Shown here one piece after another: positions 1-11,363 of a stretch of 64,000 nt of DNA (the first letter of the stretch is position 1; every line of letters begins with the position of its first letter). Made by a program: the position numbers and the translations under genes. The notes under the pieces are model-generated. The model had not been told where the DNA came from and searched no databases. It worked only from the letters and a program-made list of their open reading frames with translations. Origin of the DNA: Gonocerus acuteangulatus (lineage: Eukaryota; Arthropoda; Insecta; Hemiptera; Coreidae); NCBI GenBank assembly GCA_946811695.1, contig OX328123.1, forward strand, positions 40,393,764 to 40,457,763, in the 5' to 3' direction.

Positions 1-2454
1 TAAAGACTCATTATAAATTGCATCAATTTGACAGAGAGTTAGTAACGAACACCTAAAATATAATTACACTATTAATTAATCATGTAAATGATTGCAAATT
101 ACACATTGCTAACGCAATACATTTTTTAATAGTCGAGAAGGCATTGGGATATTATATTATGTATTATTATTATTATTACAGTTATTATATCTTGAGAAAG
201 GCCATGGGCGTATACAAGGGGGGGCTGGGGGGCTGCAGCCCCCCCCCCCCCCCGAAATATTTTTGATCGGTAAAAATGTGTCATGAAACCTTTAAAAATA
301 AATATAATAAGATTACTTAGTTCATAAAAAATGTTTTATTTTAGGTGTAAGCGTTTCAGTTGGTTAAAACTATTTCAAGTTCAAATTTCAAATGTTAGAA
401 TTCCATACCCCGGAAATCATCCATATTTTTCGTTGCTCTATGTTTTATGTTTTTAATTTGTATTTTTATGTATTAAATATTGACAAATATTCATTTTTTT
501 TAACAACAGATTTCTCCATTAACCCTGATAATCAAGTTCTGAGTCATTTTCCTGTGAATACGTCAAATTGATTCACAGGTTAGTAATAGTGTAGGATGAA
601 TTAGGGTTAGTGTTCCAGGGTTAAGCGAATTTTTCAGTAATGTGACATTTACTGAGGATAATGTGCTTAGTTACGCAGCTCATCGTGACGGAATTTCTTT
701 ATATACATTTTTATTGACATAGGACACATGTAATTATCTATCTTTTGACTACTCTTTTGACGACTGCTGCTTGTTAGTTTACGTTATCCTTGGCTGGTTC
801 ATAGGTCATTGACGATGGAGTCCTCCAAGAGGCTAGATGGAGACAATGGAGTGTAGCAGCCTGCATACAGAGGTTAGAGACCAGACGTTCTTAGAAGCAC
901 TTCTCTCTGCGGATGTCACGTGACACTGACGCGTGTCCTCACATTTCCAATCCTAACCATTACCTTACCCAAACCTCTAGGCAGCTATCTGTCGATATAT
1001 TTATACTCCTTGACAATAATAAAGTAGAAAAAAACGTGGGAGGGGAAATAATTAGATTGTCCCGGTCCCTATGAACTCATAATAATAAACTTTTTAATTT
1101 TTCTGTTTGGAAAGTTCGATTGGCAGATTTAACCTTACCGAGAGAAAAAGAGGTTTACGGAACATGTTAGAGTCTCCACAATTACAAACCATAGAAATCA
1201 CAGATGAAACAGTACAGCTTTATAATACCGGGACATAAAGACAGGAATATCTACTGACGTGGGAAAACACGCTAAAGATAACATTGGCATTAGACAAGTG
1301 ACACAGGACGTGTGGATAGGGCACCTAAAGAGCACACAAACTCCTAGATTGGCTAAAACACTGGTTACGGGCGGACAACAAATTAAAGGAAATTGAAAAC
1401 ACATTCAAAATCTGGTGTTATGATAAATTTTCTTTAAACCAAATAGGCAAATATGTCATGATATTCCTTAGAATTGTACGCTTGCTATTAATAAATTCGT
1501 ATTTAATGCAATCACCAAACAGAAGCTTATGCTTCGATATCCAGACCGAACTCTGTCAAATTCTACCTTTACAACAGTTCACAAAGAATATCAGACTTCT
1601 TTTTCATAGTTCCACCTCGATCCAAGAAAAAGATGCATAACGTTCTGCAAGTGTTTGTTTCGTTCCATTAAAGGTGACCCTTTGTAAGTTTCTAATCTGC
1701 ATTTTCTCAATCATACCAGATATAAGCACGAAAACCGATGCTTCATTCAAAAACCGTTTTTGTCTAAAGATAAATCGATAACTCTTAAAATTTAAAACAA
1801 AATGGGTCCTATTTTAGCTCTGATACGAATAAATTTCATTTTGTATTCTTCGTAGCACATCCAACTTGAATCTTATACAAGATGACTATTTGAAAGTGTA
1901 TTTCCTGAGCAGGGGTTGCTTCACGGTCCACTAAATTCCTATTTCCTTTGGAGAATCCATTCCACCAAAGCCAGCCTTCCATTTAGGCTCAACCCTATTG
2001 CCAATCTTTAATGTTTATAGTTTATTCTCTATGCATCCAAAGTGATGTACATGATTTTATCCTTTAAACAAAATTCATAGTAGCAGATACTCCTTCATAT
2101 TAAAATGTTTAACTGAGAAATAAGTTCACTGAAACCACCTTCAATTTTTGATGAAAATCATTTATCTTTTTTAAATTTGAAATTTTGAAAAGGCATATTT
2201 CAGATTTGATATTCCAGGTAGTTTGGCGGTTATATGTAGTTAAACCAATAACCGTATTTTCTTTTCTTTTCCACAATGTACACCAAATTTGAATGACATA
2301 TTAATAACAAATAAAATAAAATAGGTTTAAAATTTATTATTTTATATCTGGAGTTTGGAAAATAATATCGACATGATTCTTTCTTCTTTTATGTTTTAGA
2401 GAGCAGATTAAAGGAATAATAAAATTGTTTAACAATAATTTGTTATATATATTT
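1..2454. other. AT-rich non-genic DNA
   Basis: I see no gene here. Open frames are short, lack recognisable domains and are interrupted on both strands. The only strong local structure is the GC palindrome at 227-244 followed by a C-tract. Homopolymer runs and short AT repeats are common. Confidence 0.6.
227..254. repeat. 18-bp G/C palindrome plus C-tract
   Basis: Positions 227-244 read GGGGGGCTGCAGCCCCCC, a perfect palindrome, and the C-run continues to about 253. It is sharply different from the AT-rich surroundings. It may be a transposon terminus, but no partner end was found nearby. Confidence 0.6.
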
Positions 2455-2521
2455 TTTAAAACGCCTCTCCTCCTACACCATTAGCGCGGGGAAGCGTGGC
2501 TACAAGCCACCTTCGCTTCTT
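2455..2521 (-). repeat. possible SINE tail fragment
   Basis: On the minus strand GCGCTAATGG and a CGTTTTAAAA end resemble the 3' tail of the SINE at 16872-17071. Upstream of this tail the sequence differs and forms a hairpin (GAAGCG...CGCTTC enclosing TGGCT...AGCCA, about 2492-2520). It may be a different SINE with a shared tail. Weak call. Confidence 0.3.
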
Positions 2522-2818
2522 GCAATTAGAAAGGACACAGTGATCTAGACTTAATGGGTAAAGCATTATTTTCTTTCTTGGTTTCCTCTTTATTTTTTCC
2601 ATTAAAAAACATAAGGAATGCCAAAAATATGTATTTATGACAGAATATGTAAAAATATGGATTTTTGACAAAATATGTAACATAAACACCTGTTTAAATG
2701 CTTTAAAATCACTTAAAACGTGCAGAATTTTATCAACAATTACGATTTAAGAATCATAAAAAAATATGTAAAATCAATAACATCATTCCGTAATGATCAC
2801 ATAATACTGCTGAATGTA

Positions 2819-2998
2819 GTTTACGGCGCGCGACATTTAGGCCATTAACGCTGGGCCATTTTCACTCTTCCTAAAAATTCAGGGAACTTTTTAACGGGCC
2901 CTGGAATGAAAAAAACTCCACCTGCTCCAGACGTGACTCCAAACCCCATCTCCCACATAAGAATCCAAATCGTTCGCCACTGGATCTTGGGGAGTCCA
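2819..2998 (-). repeat. tRNA-derived SINE, diverged copy
   Basis: Aligned by eye with the copies at 9299-9445 and 16872-17071. The tail side carries a TTTACGGCGCG-type end and GGCCATTAACGC (2819-2855). The head side carries CCCCATCTCCC, then CACTGGATCTTGGGGAGTCC (2979-2998), the counterpart of the tRNA-like A-box region. The B-box is eroded, so this copy is old and probably not transcribed by RNA polymerase III. Confidence 0.6.
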
Positions 2999-4051
2999 GG
3001 ACTTATTAAAATTAATTTTCCAGAGTAAATCACTTTTATAGTGACTCGATCGGTGTGCATAACAACTCATTTATTATTATTTAATAAAAGCGACTTTTGT
3101 CATACTTTTACCTAAATACATTAAAAATACAATAAATTCTGTAAAGTAACTTATAACATCCCATGATAATTTTTAACATTTACTTGTGAAAGGTATTAGC
3201 ATCATATTTGTCTATTTAATACAGGCCTTTCTCTGAGTAAATTGTAGAGTGATAGAGCTGATCGGACAACGTCTTTAGGTACTTCAATTTTTTTAATTTA
3301 GGTCTTATTTTTCAGTAAACGAAATATTTTTCTTGCATACACAACCCACTGATAAGGAAATAAGAAATATGCTAAAGTATATATTTAAAGACTGTCTCAC
3401 CTCACAGCTATTTAATGCCTTAAGGAGCATTTGCTAATTTCTTAACAATCACATTAAATGTAATCGTATTCAATATCCAATTTCTGCTAGCTTGGCGGAC
3501 CCTTTTTTCGTCAATGATAGTCCAGCGGTCAGAGTACCACAAAAACGACAAAAAATTGATATCCAGATTATAAACCGTCGAACTTAATTTATACATTTTT
3601 TTTATTTACTGAAAATTAGCCGTTTATGATATCTCATTATATCGAAATATGCTTTTACTTATTCCCTTCTAATATATTCATATTTAAAAATTCAAATATT
3701 TACAAACGTTATTAAATTTATTTATTTTACACAATTTCTATCTTTGATCATCTTGTTCTCCTAATCAAACAGAAAGTTATGTTTATTTTTGATCGCATGA
3801 ATTGCAAATCCGGTTTTTATTTCGTGTTAATCCACATAGCATGTTGTTTTATTCTTACTCTTAATATTTTGTAACATTTTCCTATGCTGCTCTTGCCACA
3901 TTTATTACTTATTTATTTATTTTCGGAGCTGCACAACAGCATATAACAGAAAAAACAAATAGGTAGAAATAAAGTATTCAAAATATATGACAAATAAACA
4001 CTAACTAAACATAAAAAATAAATATAATGTGAAAATAAACTATATATAAAA
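2999..4051. other. AT-rich non-genic DNA
   Basis: No coding region, RNA gene or strong repeat recognised. TTATTTATTTATT runs near 3903-3922 are simple AT sequence. Confidence 0.5.
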
Positions 4052-4915
4052 AAAGTCCGATTCGCAGGAACTGCATCATCTTAGCGCGGTTCCGTTCTTA
4101 TCCGAAGTGCGATTAGTAAAGGAATAGTAGCAGCTATCAGTAGGTTTTGATCTTTCGTTAAAAATATAAAATAAAATCTCAAAAAGAAGGAAGCTTAAAG
4201 CGCCACATATGGAAACTGACAGTTTTCTAAGCGGATGGGACTCTCCCGTCATCGCGACGCTCACTCTAAGAAAACTCTATGAACAATGTGATTCTTATTT
4301 TCTCAGCTTTAATGACATACTCATTCCACCGTTAAATAAACTTAAAAAACAAAAGTGAGGTAAACAGTGACAAAAACCCGTTTAAAATAACAAAATTAAA
4401 ACTTTCGTAGTTTTAAGCACTTACTTCTCCGACTGATATTGCCCCATCGAAATTTGCTTCAGAATCTTTTTTGTAGAGAATTTAGTAAGCTTTTGAATGG
4501 TTATATCGTACTTCCCACTGTTTTGAAGATATTAAGGGGGAAAAATGGTGCTAATAACTACCGATAGCTGCTATATTCCTTCACTAATCGCACTCGAGAT
4601 AAGAACGGAACCGCGCTAAGATGATGCAGTTCCTGCGGGTTGGACTTTTTTTTCAGACAAATTAATGTATTATGTTTATATTATAATATAAATATTATAT
4701 TTGTAAGAAGAGCAAGTCACTTTAATTGCGGTGTAAAATATTGTCGCTAGCTAAATCTAAGTATTATATAAGCTCATAAGGAAAAAATGGTGCTAATGGC
4801 TCATTTTCGATGCACCATAAAAGAAATAAAAAAAAAATAAGGACAATATACGAAGATTCCGAACCATTTCATGTCTGTTAATAAAATATTTTATTCTAAT
4901 CCCAATAACGCTACA
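4052..4915 (+). mobile_element. HINE-like repeat, rearranged
   Basis: The left end (4052-4115) carries the family start AAAGTCCG, then CGCAGGAACTGCATCATC, then the box AGCGCGGTTCC. About 4400-4540 matches the body of the copy at 19447-20549. At 4556-4652 a second 5' start lies in opposite orientation, so 4052-4652 looks like an element with inverted ends of about 95 bp. Body sequence resumes at about 4838-4915. GAAAAATGGTGCTAAT occurs at both 4540-4555 and 4781-4796, bracketing the inverted piece. It encodes no protein. Confidence 0.6.
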
Positions 4916-5489
4916 CTTATTCACAAATAATTTTTTTTTTAGGTATCTATTTAATACGAATAAAATAAGGTTATAATGAGCGATCCGCTGTGGCATACAC
5001 CAAGTACTACCACCGGGTGGAGTGCAACTAGTATAGACCGGTACGTCAGTACCACTGTGGTATGTAAAGAGCAGCTGTTCTGATACTCGCAAAAATTAGA
5101 AATCCTACATTCCTAAAGTTGTTTGGAGGCTTATCTTTATGACTCTAGAAAGGGACTTACAGATGACGAGGGTACACTGAGAGGTACCTGGGGGACAGGG
5201 AAAATGCCCCCCACCCTAAGCCTCCTAGCTCCTCACCTTCGAATTCCTATGATTTTGTTCAATGAATTTAAACAAAAAAAATAATAAATAGATAAAAACT
5301 GCTGAAAATAGGGAATACCAAAAACAATTCTAAAGAACGAAATCAACACCAGTACAGTAATCTAGATATTCATAGGGCATCTTCGAATTCCAAGATGCCG
5401 TTAAACAAAATATTGTTTCTATTTATACGTATCCTGTTTTATTGACTAATACATTTGACTACTATAAGCAATCACAAAAATAACGAGCA
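4916..5489. other. AT-rich non-genic DNA
   Basis: No gene or clear repeat boundary is visible. The upstream boundary of the HINE-like copy that follows could not be fixed. Confidence 0.4.
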
Positions 5490-6655
5490 GTGAAAAAAAA
5501 CTGTAGGAAACACACAAAAAGATTCGTTCAAATGAACGAAATTACCTATGTTTTAAGCACTTATTTCTCCAAATATGACCATCCCATCGCAAATGTCTTC
5601 AATACATTTTTTGTAGAGAATTTAGTAACCTTTCGAATGGTAATCTTTTGCTTGCCAGGATTCCGAACCGTTTACGTGATGAAAATATACGAAGTTCCCA
5701 AAACTTTTCATGACTAAAAATGAAATATTTTATTTTAATCCTTCCTTTACTCCAAACGTAACCAAATTTTCAACATATTAGTTTTGATAAAATTCAAAGA
5801 GGCAGAAAATGTTTCAACTGAATCCCATGATTCTAAGTACCAAAATCAAAGACAAAAAGAACAGTTCGAATAAGCGAAATCAATTACTTTAAAGTTTTAA
5901 GCACATATTTCTCCGATAGACATCGCCTAAGCAAAACATTCTTTAGAACCTTTTTTGTAGAGCACTTAGTAAGCTTTCTAATGGTATCCTTCCGTTTACC
6001 AAGATTCTCAACCTTTTTCGACATATTAAGGAAAGTATACAAAGTTACCAAAACGTTTTATGTCTGTTAATAAAATATTTTATTCTAACCCTTCCTTAAC
6101 TCCAAACGTAACCAAAAGTTTAACATGTTAGTTTTGATGAAATTCAAACATGCAAAAAATGTTTCAACTGAATCCCATGATTCTAAGTACCCAAACCAAA
6201 AACGGTATTCAAAAAATATTTTTCCAATTTTCTCGAAAACGGTTAAAGCTATCGCCTTGAAAATGGTTTCATTCGTTTTCCTAGCCCAAGAAGCCTATAA
6301 AACGAGTACTTACAAGCTTATGAACTCAAAAACGTAAGCTTTACGATTTTTTTTTGCGCGAATTTCGCCCTAAACGCCATCTTCCAGTGGGCGGATTCTG
6401 CTGGTTAACGAACTTGACCTTTCTAATTAGACGACGGATTTTTGTACCAAATTTCATCACAATCGGACCATTAGGGAAGCCAGAAATGAGCGAACAGACA
6501 AATATATATATATATACAAATTTGAACCACCGTTATTTTCGGTCTCTAGGGGTTCTGAAACGCGAAATTTTCTAGTCGGCACTTCCGGATTGTTTCATTG
6601 TATCAACCCTATAAGCGGGGTTCCTCCCTATGGGGGAGGGAGGAACCGCGCTAAA
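5490..6655 (+). mobile_element. HINE-like repeat, 3' part with hairpin
   Basis: A non-coding dispersed repeat related to the complete copy at 19447-20549. It contains an internal tandem duplication of about 345-350 bp (TTTTAAGCAC at 5551 and 5895; CTGAATCCCATGA at 5818 and 6168). Then come the shared segment around 6430-6510, a short TA tract, and a terminal hairpin at 6614-6652 ending GCTAAAA. The 5' start with its box is not recognisable. Short open frames inside are incidental. Confidence 0.65.
6614..6652 (+). repeat. terminal hairpin of HINE-like copy
   Basis: Arms 6614-6628 and 6638-6652 are 15 bp with one mismatch (G at 6618) around a 9-nt loop, followed by AAAA. This is the 3'-terminal structure of the family, like that at 20506-20544. 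Confidence 0.75.
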
Positions 6656-7688
6656 ACATAACAAAACAAATATAATACAAAAAAAATCAAAATAAATAAA
6701 GTAATAGAGAAAAAATTAAGAAGTACTACTAAAATAATACCACATTTATTAAAAAAGTAGGTATCTAATATATTGTGTAATTTGTAATCCTTTAAGCTGA
6801 ATTCATCATAATTAGGAATGGTACTTTTTTTTTTTTTTTATTCTATTACTATAAGTGGAAGTAACATTTTCTGGATATTTTCCTACACATAGCTAATATT
6901 TTTTGCTAATAAGACCCTGCTCCATAACTGACCCAATAATATTTAAATAATGTTAGTATGTTTAATATTGTTATGGAATGTAAATATAGTATCTATGGTG
7001 TAAATAGCATGGATGTAAATAATTTATCGTTCTTAATTCTATACACAAATTAGTTAAATCATTTTTTTTTCTCTTCAGACTAGTGATGTATTTAGTTCTG
7101 TATCATTTTAAAAATTTATATTTGTTTTCGTTTAGTTTATATATTAAAGCAAGTCACCGTAACTTCTCAATTAGACAAAATATTTATAAATTATTGTCAA
7201 ATGTAAAATGACTAAAGGCCATTGTTACTTTAGTAATTTGAGGATTCCCAATATGTTCGCAGATAAACCATACTGCGAAGTTTTAAAGAAATCATTATTT
7301 TTGAACGCACTCCGTAGAACGAATTCATTATTTGCTTTGGAACTGTCAAGTTTATCTCTCAATTCCATTTTTATTCCGAATCGCTGAGATTATGTTATTT
7401 CATTAATATACCATTGAAGAATTAAAACCAATTGAATGGAATTCTGTCTTGTCCCAATCCTATTTCCCACTGGCATTGAATTGAAGCAAACTTTAAAAAA
7501 AAAAAAAAAAAAAAAAAAAGCTAAAAGCAAAAATACAACCCAATATATATATAATAACTGGAGCAATTGTGAAACAGAGCACACTAAAACAAGGCACAAC
7601 TTATCGGAGAGACCTCCATGGGCGAGTAGGTTTTCATTTGGTCTGTCAAATGAAATAAATTGAAGCAATGTATTTTTATAAAGCCGTA
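6656..7688. other. AT-rich non-genic DNA with poly(A)
   Basis: No gene recognised. There is a T-run near 6826-6839 and a poly(A) run at about 7495-7519 that creates artificial open frames on both strands. Confidence 0.5.
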
Positions 7689-7753
7689 TGGTCGGGGGGA
7701 TTTGGAAAGGAATCCAATCACACTCGAACCGTTCGCTCCATTCCCCCCGACCA
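7689..7753. repeat. short inverted repeat
   Basis: TGGTCGGGGGGA at 7689-7700 is exactly complementary to 7742-7753, with a 41-bp spacer. A related start, GTATGGTTGGGAGGATT, occurs near 53596, so this may be the end of a dispersed element. Confidence 0.5.
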
Positions 7754-7946
7754 AGCTCTTAATTCTATAGAGAGGGTTAAGTTCTCCTAGAGGAGTTGGT
7801 AGCCAACTCTACCAGCCTATCTAGGGACTCTACCAAGCAACTGAAGGTGTTACTCATTTTCCTTCATTTATTATTACACTCTATAATGCAAAGGGAGAAA
7901 CCCCGCTTATATGGTTGACCTCATGACCCCATCCGGATATGGAGCG

Positions 7947-7948
7947 TA

Positions 7949-8030
<82 letters not shown>

Positions 8031-8040
8031 CACACACACA
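7947..8040. repeat. (TA)n(CA)n microsatellite
   Basis: About 40 TA dinucleotides with one interruption, ending in a short CA run that abuts the pogo/Tigger terminus at 8041. TA is the target site of Tc1/mariner/pogo elements, which explains the contact. Confidence 0.9.
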
Positions 8041-8236
8041 TAGTGAAACCTCTCTATAGCGGACACCACTGGGAGAACCAAAGTTGTCCACTATAGAGAG
8101 GTGTCCGCTATTTGTACATTTAATTCATGTTTTAATTAACCATTTAATAATTACCCATCACAAGTTTTTTAAGTAGCTGTATAGAAAGAAGTTCAATAAG
8201 TATAAACTTAAAAAAAAAAAAAAAATTAAAAATATT

Positions 8237-8717
8237 TTCAGGCGTATATCCAAAGAGTAATGATCGAAGCTTGGATACCTACTGATTAACTGTTTCCGCA
8301 TTCACCGATGCCGATTCTCCACAAATGGCTCTAAATGAAATTTTGTACCTGCCACGAAATTTTTCGTCACCCATTGGAAGCCTTAAATTCAGAATAGCCT
8401 AACTGTCCTTTTAGTGCTTTTGCCTGGATCATAGGACCTGATGTGGGAATGTTTTGAACACGCACTCTTTTAAACCATTCCAGTGTAGCTAGATCGATTG
8501 TAAATCCGTGTCCAGTTCTTACTTCTTGGGCAACATGTTTGTCACAATTTTCCGTCCATTTCTGCAAAATGTCATCTTTCTTTTTCAATATTCTGCTGCT
8601 TGTGTTTTCCCTATCTTAAAAAACTCGGAAACTTTACGTACACCACAATTTTCGCGATTACAAAAATGTTATCATGTCAATTTGTTCTTTAAGAGTCAGA
8701 GATTTCCGATTAGACAT
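8237..8717 (-). pseudogene. pogo/Tigger transposase N-terminus, broken
   Basis: Reading starts at an ATG at 8717-8715 (MSNRKSLTLKEQIDMI, like the first helix-turn-helix of pogo transposases). After a frame change it reads CGVRKVSEFFKIGKTQAA. The next segment runs from KKKDDILQKW through LEWFKRVRVQNIPTSGP to LGYSEFKASNG (8588-8367), the CENP-B/Tc5-type second DNA-binding domain. After another frame change come KFRGRYKISFRAICGESAS and, last, LFGYTPENIF (about 8245). Several frameshifts and stops interrupt it. In intact family members the next residues begin the DDE catalytic domain; here the reading ends in a poly(T)/AT tract and that domain is absent. It cannot cut or join DNA, and at most the DNA-binding part could ever have been made. 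Confidence 0.8.
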
Positions 8718-8921
8718 ATTGAAGAGAAAGCACGATATTTACTCAACAAGAGCTAAAAAACAACAGAAAATTGAAGAGAGGGAATGTGAACGGAATGAGA
8801 GTTATGGAATATTCCCGGAACCGTGATACCTCGTAGGCAAAAGCATAGTAATCTGCCAGCGGAAAAATCATATGCTTCTGCTGAAAAGGAAGGGGTTCCT
8901 GTTGTGGAATTCCTAGGAAGT

Positions 8922-8924
8922 TAT

Positions 8925-8952
<28 letters not shown>
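8922..8952. repeat. (TA)n microsatellite
   Basis: A short TA array inside the pogo/Tigger element. It may mark later expansion inside the dead copy. Confidence 0.85.
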
Positions 8953-8955
<3 letters not shown>

Positions 8956-9148
8956 CTCACAAAGAGTTTGTTATTGTTAACGCATTTTACTTGTACTTGT
9001 CCGCAGTATGGAGGTAAAAAATCAGGTTTCTCTGTCCGTGTCCGTTGTACAGAGGTGTCCGCAATATAGAGGTTTATTTTATCTATAGAAAAATTCGGGA
9101 CTGCGAGAAAATGTCCGTTAATAGAGGTTTCCATTAAGGGAGGTTTCA

Positions 9149-9151
<3 letters not shown>

Positions 9152-9227
<76 letters not shown>
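9152..9227. repeat. (TA)n(TG)n microsatellite
   Basis: A TA array of about 33 units directly after the transposon end, finishing in a TG run. It mirrors the array on the other flank. Confidence 0.9.
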
Positions 9228-9228
<1 letters not shown>

Positions 9229-9298
9229 CTTCACGCTCTGTATCTGTCTTGAGAATAGACCGATTTTGATAACATTTTTTCGTATAATTTGAAAGGTC

Positions 9299-9445
9299 GG
9301 GTCTCCCCGTGGTCTAGTGGCTAACGCCTTAGATTCTCTTGCGGGAGATAGTTCGAGTCCCACCGGTGGCAGGGATTTTCTCATCTCACGACTCAGTGAG
9401 AAGAAAAGTGCTCGCTTCTCCAGGGATGTCGTTGCCAATGGCTGA
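9299..9445 (+). repeat. tRNA-derived SINE
   Basis: The head reads GGGTCTCCCCGTGGTCTAGT (9304-9323), a good RNA polymerase III A-box context. GTTCGAGTCCC (about 9351-9361) is a B-box. The tail shares TTTTCTCATCTCA, CCAGGGATGTCG and GCCAATGG with the copy at 16872-17071. It is a dispersed SINE, not a functional tRNA: the acceptor arm does not pair and the sequence runs past the T-arm. Confidence 0.75.
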
Positions 9446-9761
9446 GAAGTCGGCTCGGAAGTTCACCTAACAGCAGAATCAGTCCACTGTAGCTTGGGGT
9501 TTTGGGGGAATGTTCGCGCAAAACAAATCGCAACGCTTACGCGTTCATAGGCTTGTAAGTACACATTTTGTAGCTTGTTTAGTATAGGGAAACGTATAAA
9601 ATATTTTTTGAGAAGAACTGGAGTTGATAGAAGTAAATAAACCTAGTTTTCCCAACTAATTTTCAGTTTGTGTACATACAAAATATGGATTCATTTGAAA
9701 CTCTTTCAAGATGTCTGTCATTCATAAAAACTAAAATACTTAAATTTTGGTTATCTCTGGA

Positions 9762-9764
<3 letters not shown>

Positions 9765-9798
<34 letters not shown>
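9765..9798. repeat. poly(A) run
   Basis: 34 consecutive A residues. This could be the tail of an old retroposed copy, but nothing recognisable lies upstream. Confidence 0.8.
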
Positions 9799-9800
<2 letters not shown>

Positions 9801-9879
9801 GTTTATTATCAAACATGAGCATTTTAGGGATTTGCGTATATTTTATATAATATCTCATAAATGGTGGAGAAATGAGGGT

Positions 9880-10165
9880 AATAAGAAGGTGACCATTCGA
9901 AAACTCATCAAACTCTTTTCAAAAAAGGTTCTGAAGTAATTTTCGATGGGACGATGTCAATCAGCGAAATAATAGTTTCGTTGCTTTTAACGGCTCTTTG
10001 TGTTTGGTTTCCTCAGTCTTTCATTGCTTCTTGTTTATTTAATTCATTTTACGGATACTATGAAATTTCCAGTAATAAAAGATATGTAAAATGAGACACA
10101 ATCTTTGGTTCCGAATGGAAGTCACGAGAACGCGCTAAAATGACGCAGTTCCTGAGCGTTGTTTG
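9880..10165 (-). mobile_element. HINE-like 5' fragment
   Basis: Read on the minus strand from 10165: AAAAAGCC, a diverged stretch, CAGGAACTGCGTCATTTTAG and the box AGCGCGTTCTCG. Further in (9960-9880) the segment around CCCATCGAAAATTACTTCAG matches the body at 4440-4500 and 19790-19850. The 3' hairpin end is absent. Confidence 0.6.
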
Positions 10166-11217
10166 GCTTTTTACGTTGAGTGCTCCACCAATTTCACTTT
10201 GTATTTATAAAACAGCATGACTAATCAATTGAAAAATACACAGATTCATATATTCGCCCTAAATTCTTGTTCATAGCCGTAAAATTAAATCACTGTATCA
10301 AATGAACTCACCATGTCGGGTTGTAAACTAAATCGTCTCGTTATATAGTCGCATCCATTGGTAACTTCGCTGCTGTGCTTCAGACAACATTATGTCAACT
10401 AAGTACTCATAAAATGGTGAAACAAGCAGTAATCGTGATTCGTGGTAGGTAAGTGGTTATTGCATAAATAAGCCACTGTTAAATATTGGTTACATTTCAT
10501 CCTTAGGCAGGTTTCAACAATGGACGTTCTCTAAACATGCTTACGGGGTGGAGTGTAGAAGGGCAAAGAGGAAGAGCGTATCCAAGAAATCAAACAAAAC
10601 AGACAGATTATCTACGATTTCAACTCAGTTGGCAACCTTTTTCGCCATTCTCTTTGCTCTTCGCCTTTGCTCTCTCTACAGACCACTCTGTAAGCATTCT
10701 AAGTAGCCTCTACACCAAGAAGGATGATTGAGAAGGTTGAAAACCAGTAGATAACCTGCTATTAATGGAAATGGAAGAGGGCATGTCGTAAAAAATGGCT
10801 TACTTCACTTCCAAGTTTACGTGACTAATAATAAGCAACAGTAATCATGAAGCTGCCACAAATTCAACATGTTTCCATTAGAAACATCCGTTATTAAGAT
10901 ACTTCAACCGAAACGGCGAAAACAAGTTTTAGTAGTTGATTAGTCAATCTTTTTACAAATAGCTAAAATAAGATATTTTGCTTTCTCCTCCTCATAACTG
11001 ACCTTTGACCGGCAAGAGGAATGTAATAACATGCACCTTTTCTCTCCTGTAACCCCTAAGTCTTAATATCTACAATCATAACGATGACTAAATATCCCTT
11101 CGCTTCGTGTGAAATGAAGAAATTCTTTGAATAATAATACATGACACCTCTGGCTGGTTGAAAAATGTCCTTCAATGACGCCCACAAAGTCTTACAAGAT
11201 TATTATAAACATATTTT
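10166..11217. other. non-genic DNA with a hairpin
   Basis: No gene recognised. Around 10535-10702 there is an imperfect inverted repeat of about 45 bp per arm (GCTTACGGGGTGGAGTGTAG near 10538; its complement near 10683-10700). It may be a small MITE. The open frame crossing it is probably incidental. Confidence 0.45.
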
Positions 11218-11231
11218 TTTTAATGTTTGAG
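11218..11231. repeat. target-site duplication, left copy
   Basis: TTTTAATGTTTGAG here is identical to 15522-15535. The two copies bracket the retrotransposon and mark its ends. Confidence 0.85.
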
Positions 11232-11363
11232 TTTCTGCTGAGTGTGTTCACTAGGTTCTTTTTTCACTCTGTTTAAAGATTAGCATTGTGCAACTATTAC
11301 AAAGTGTATTCGCAAGAATTTGATCCGCTTTGGCGCGGATTAATACCTTCTTTAAGAAGAAGT

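Larger units (their letters stand above)
8041..9151 (-). mobile_element. pogo/Tigger-type DNA transposon, deleted
   Basis: The right terminus, read on the minus strand, is CAGTGAAACCTCCCTTAATG (from 9151). The left terminus is TAGTGAAACCTCTCTATAGC (from 8041). The right end is followed by TA, and both ends lie in (TA)n arrays. Subterminal copies of AGAGGT/GTCCGC-type motifs recur near both ends. The interior encodes the N-terminal DNA-binding part of a pogo-family transposase on the minus strand, but the catalytic DDE region is missing. About 1.1 kb against the usual 2 kb or more for intact elements: a non-autonomous deletion derivative. Confidence 0.85.

Noticed and set aside
1198..1404. Frames on both strands around 1.2-1.4 kb
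   Set aside because: About 57-68 codons, no recognisable motif; insufficient to call a gene.
7881..8096. Tyr-Ile repeat frames on both strands
   Set aside because: They are translations of the (TA)n array.
9299..9375. Possible functional tRNA gene
   Set aside because: A- and B-boxes are present, but the acceptor stem does not pair and the sequence continues as a SINE found at two or three other places.
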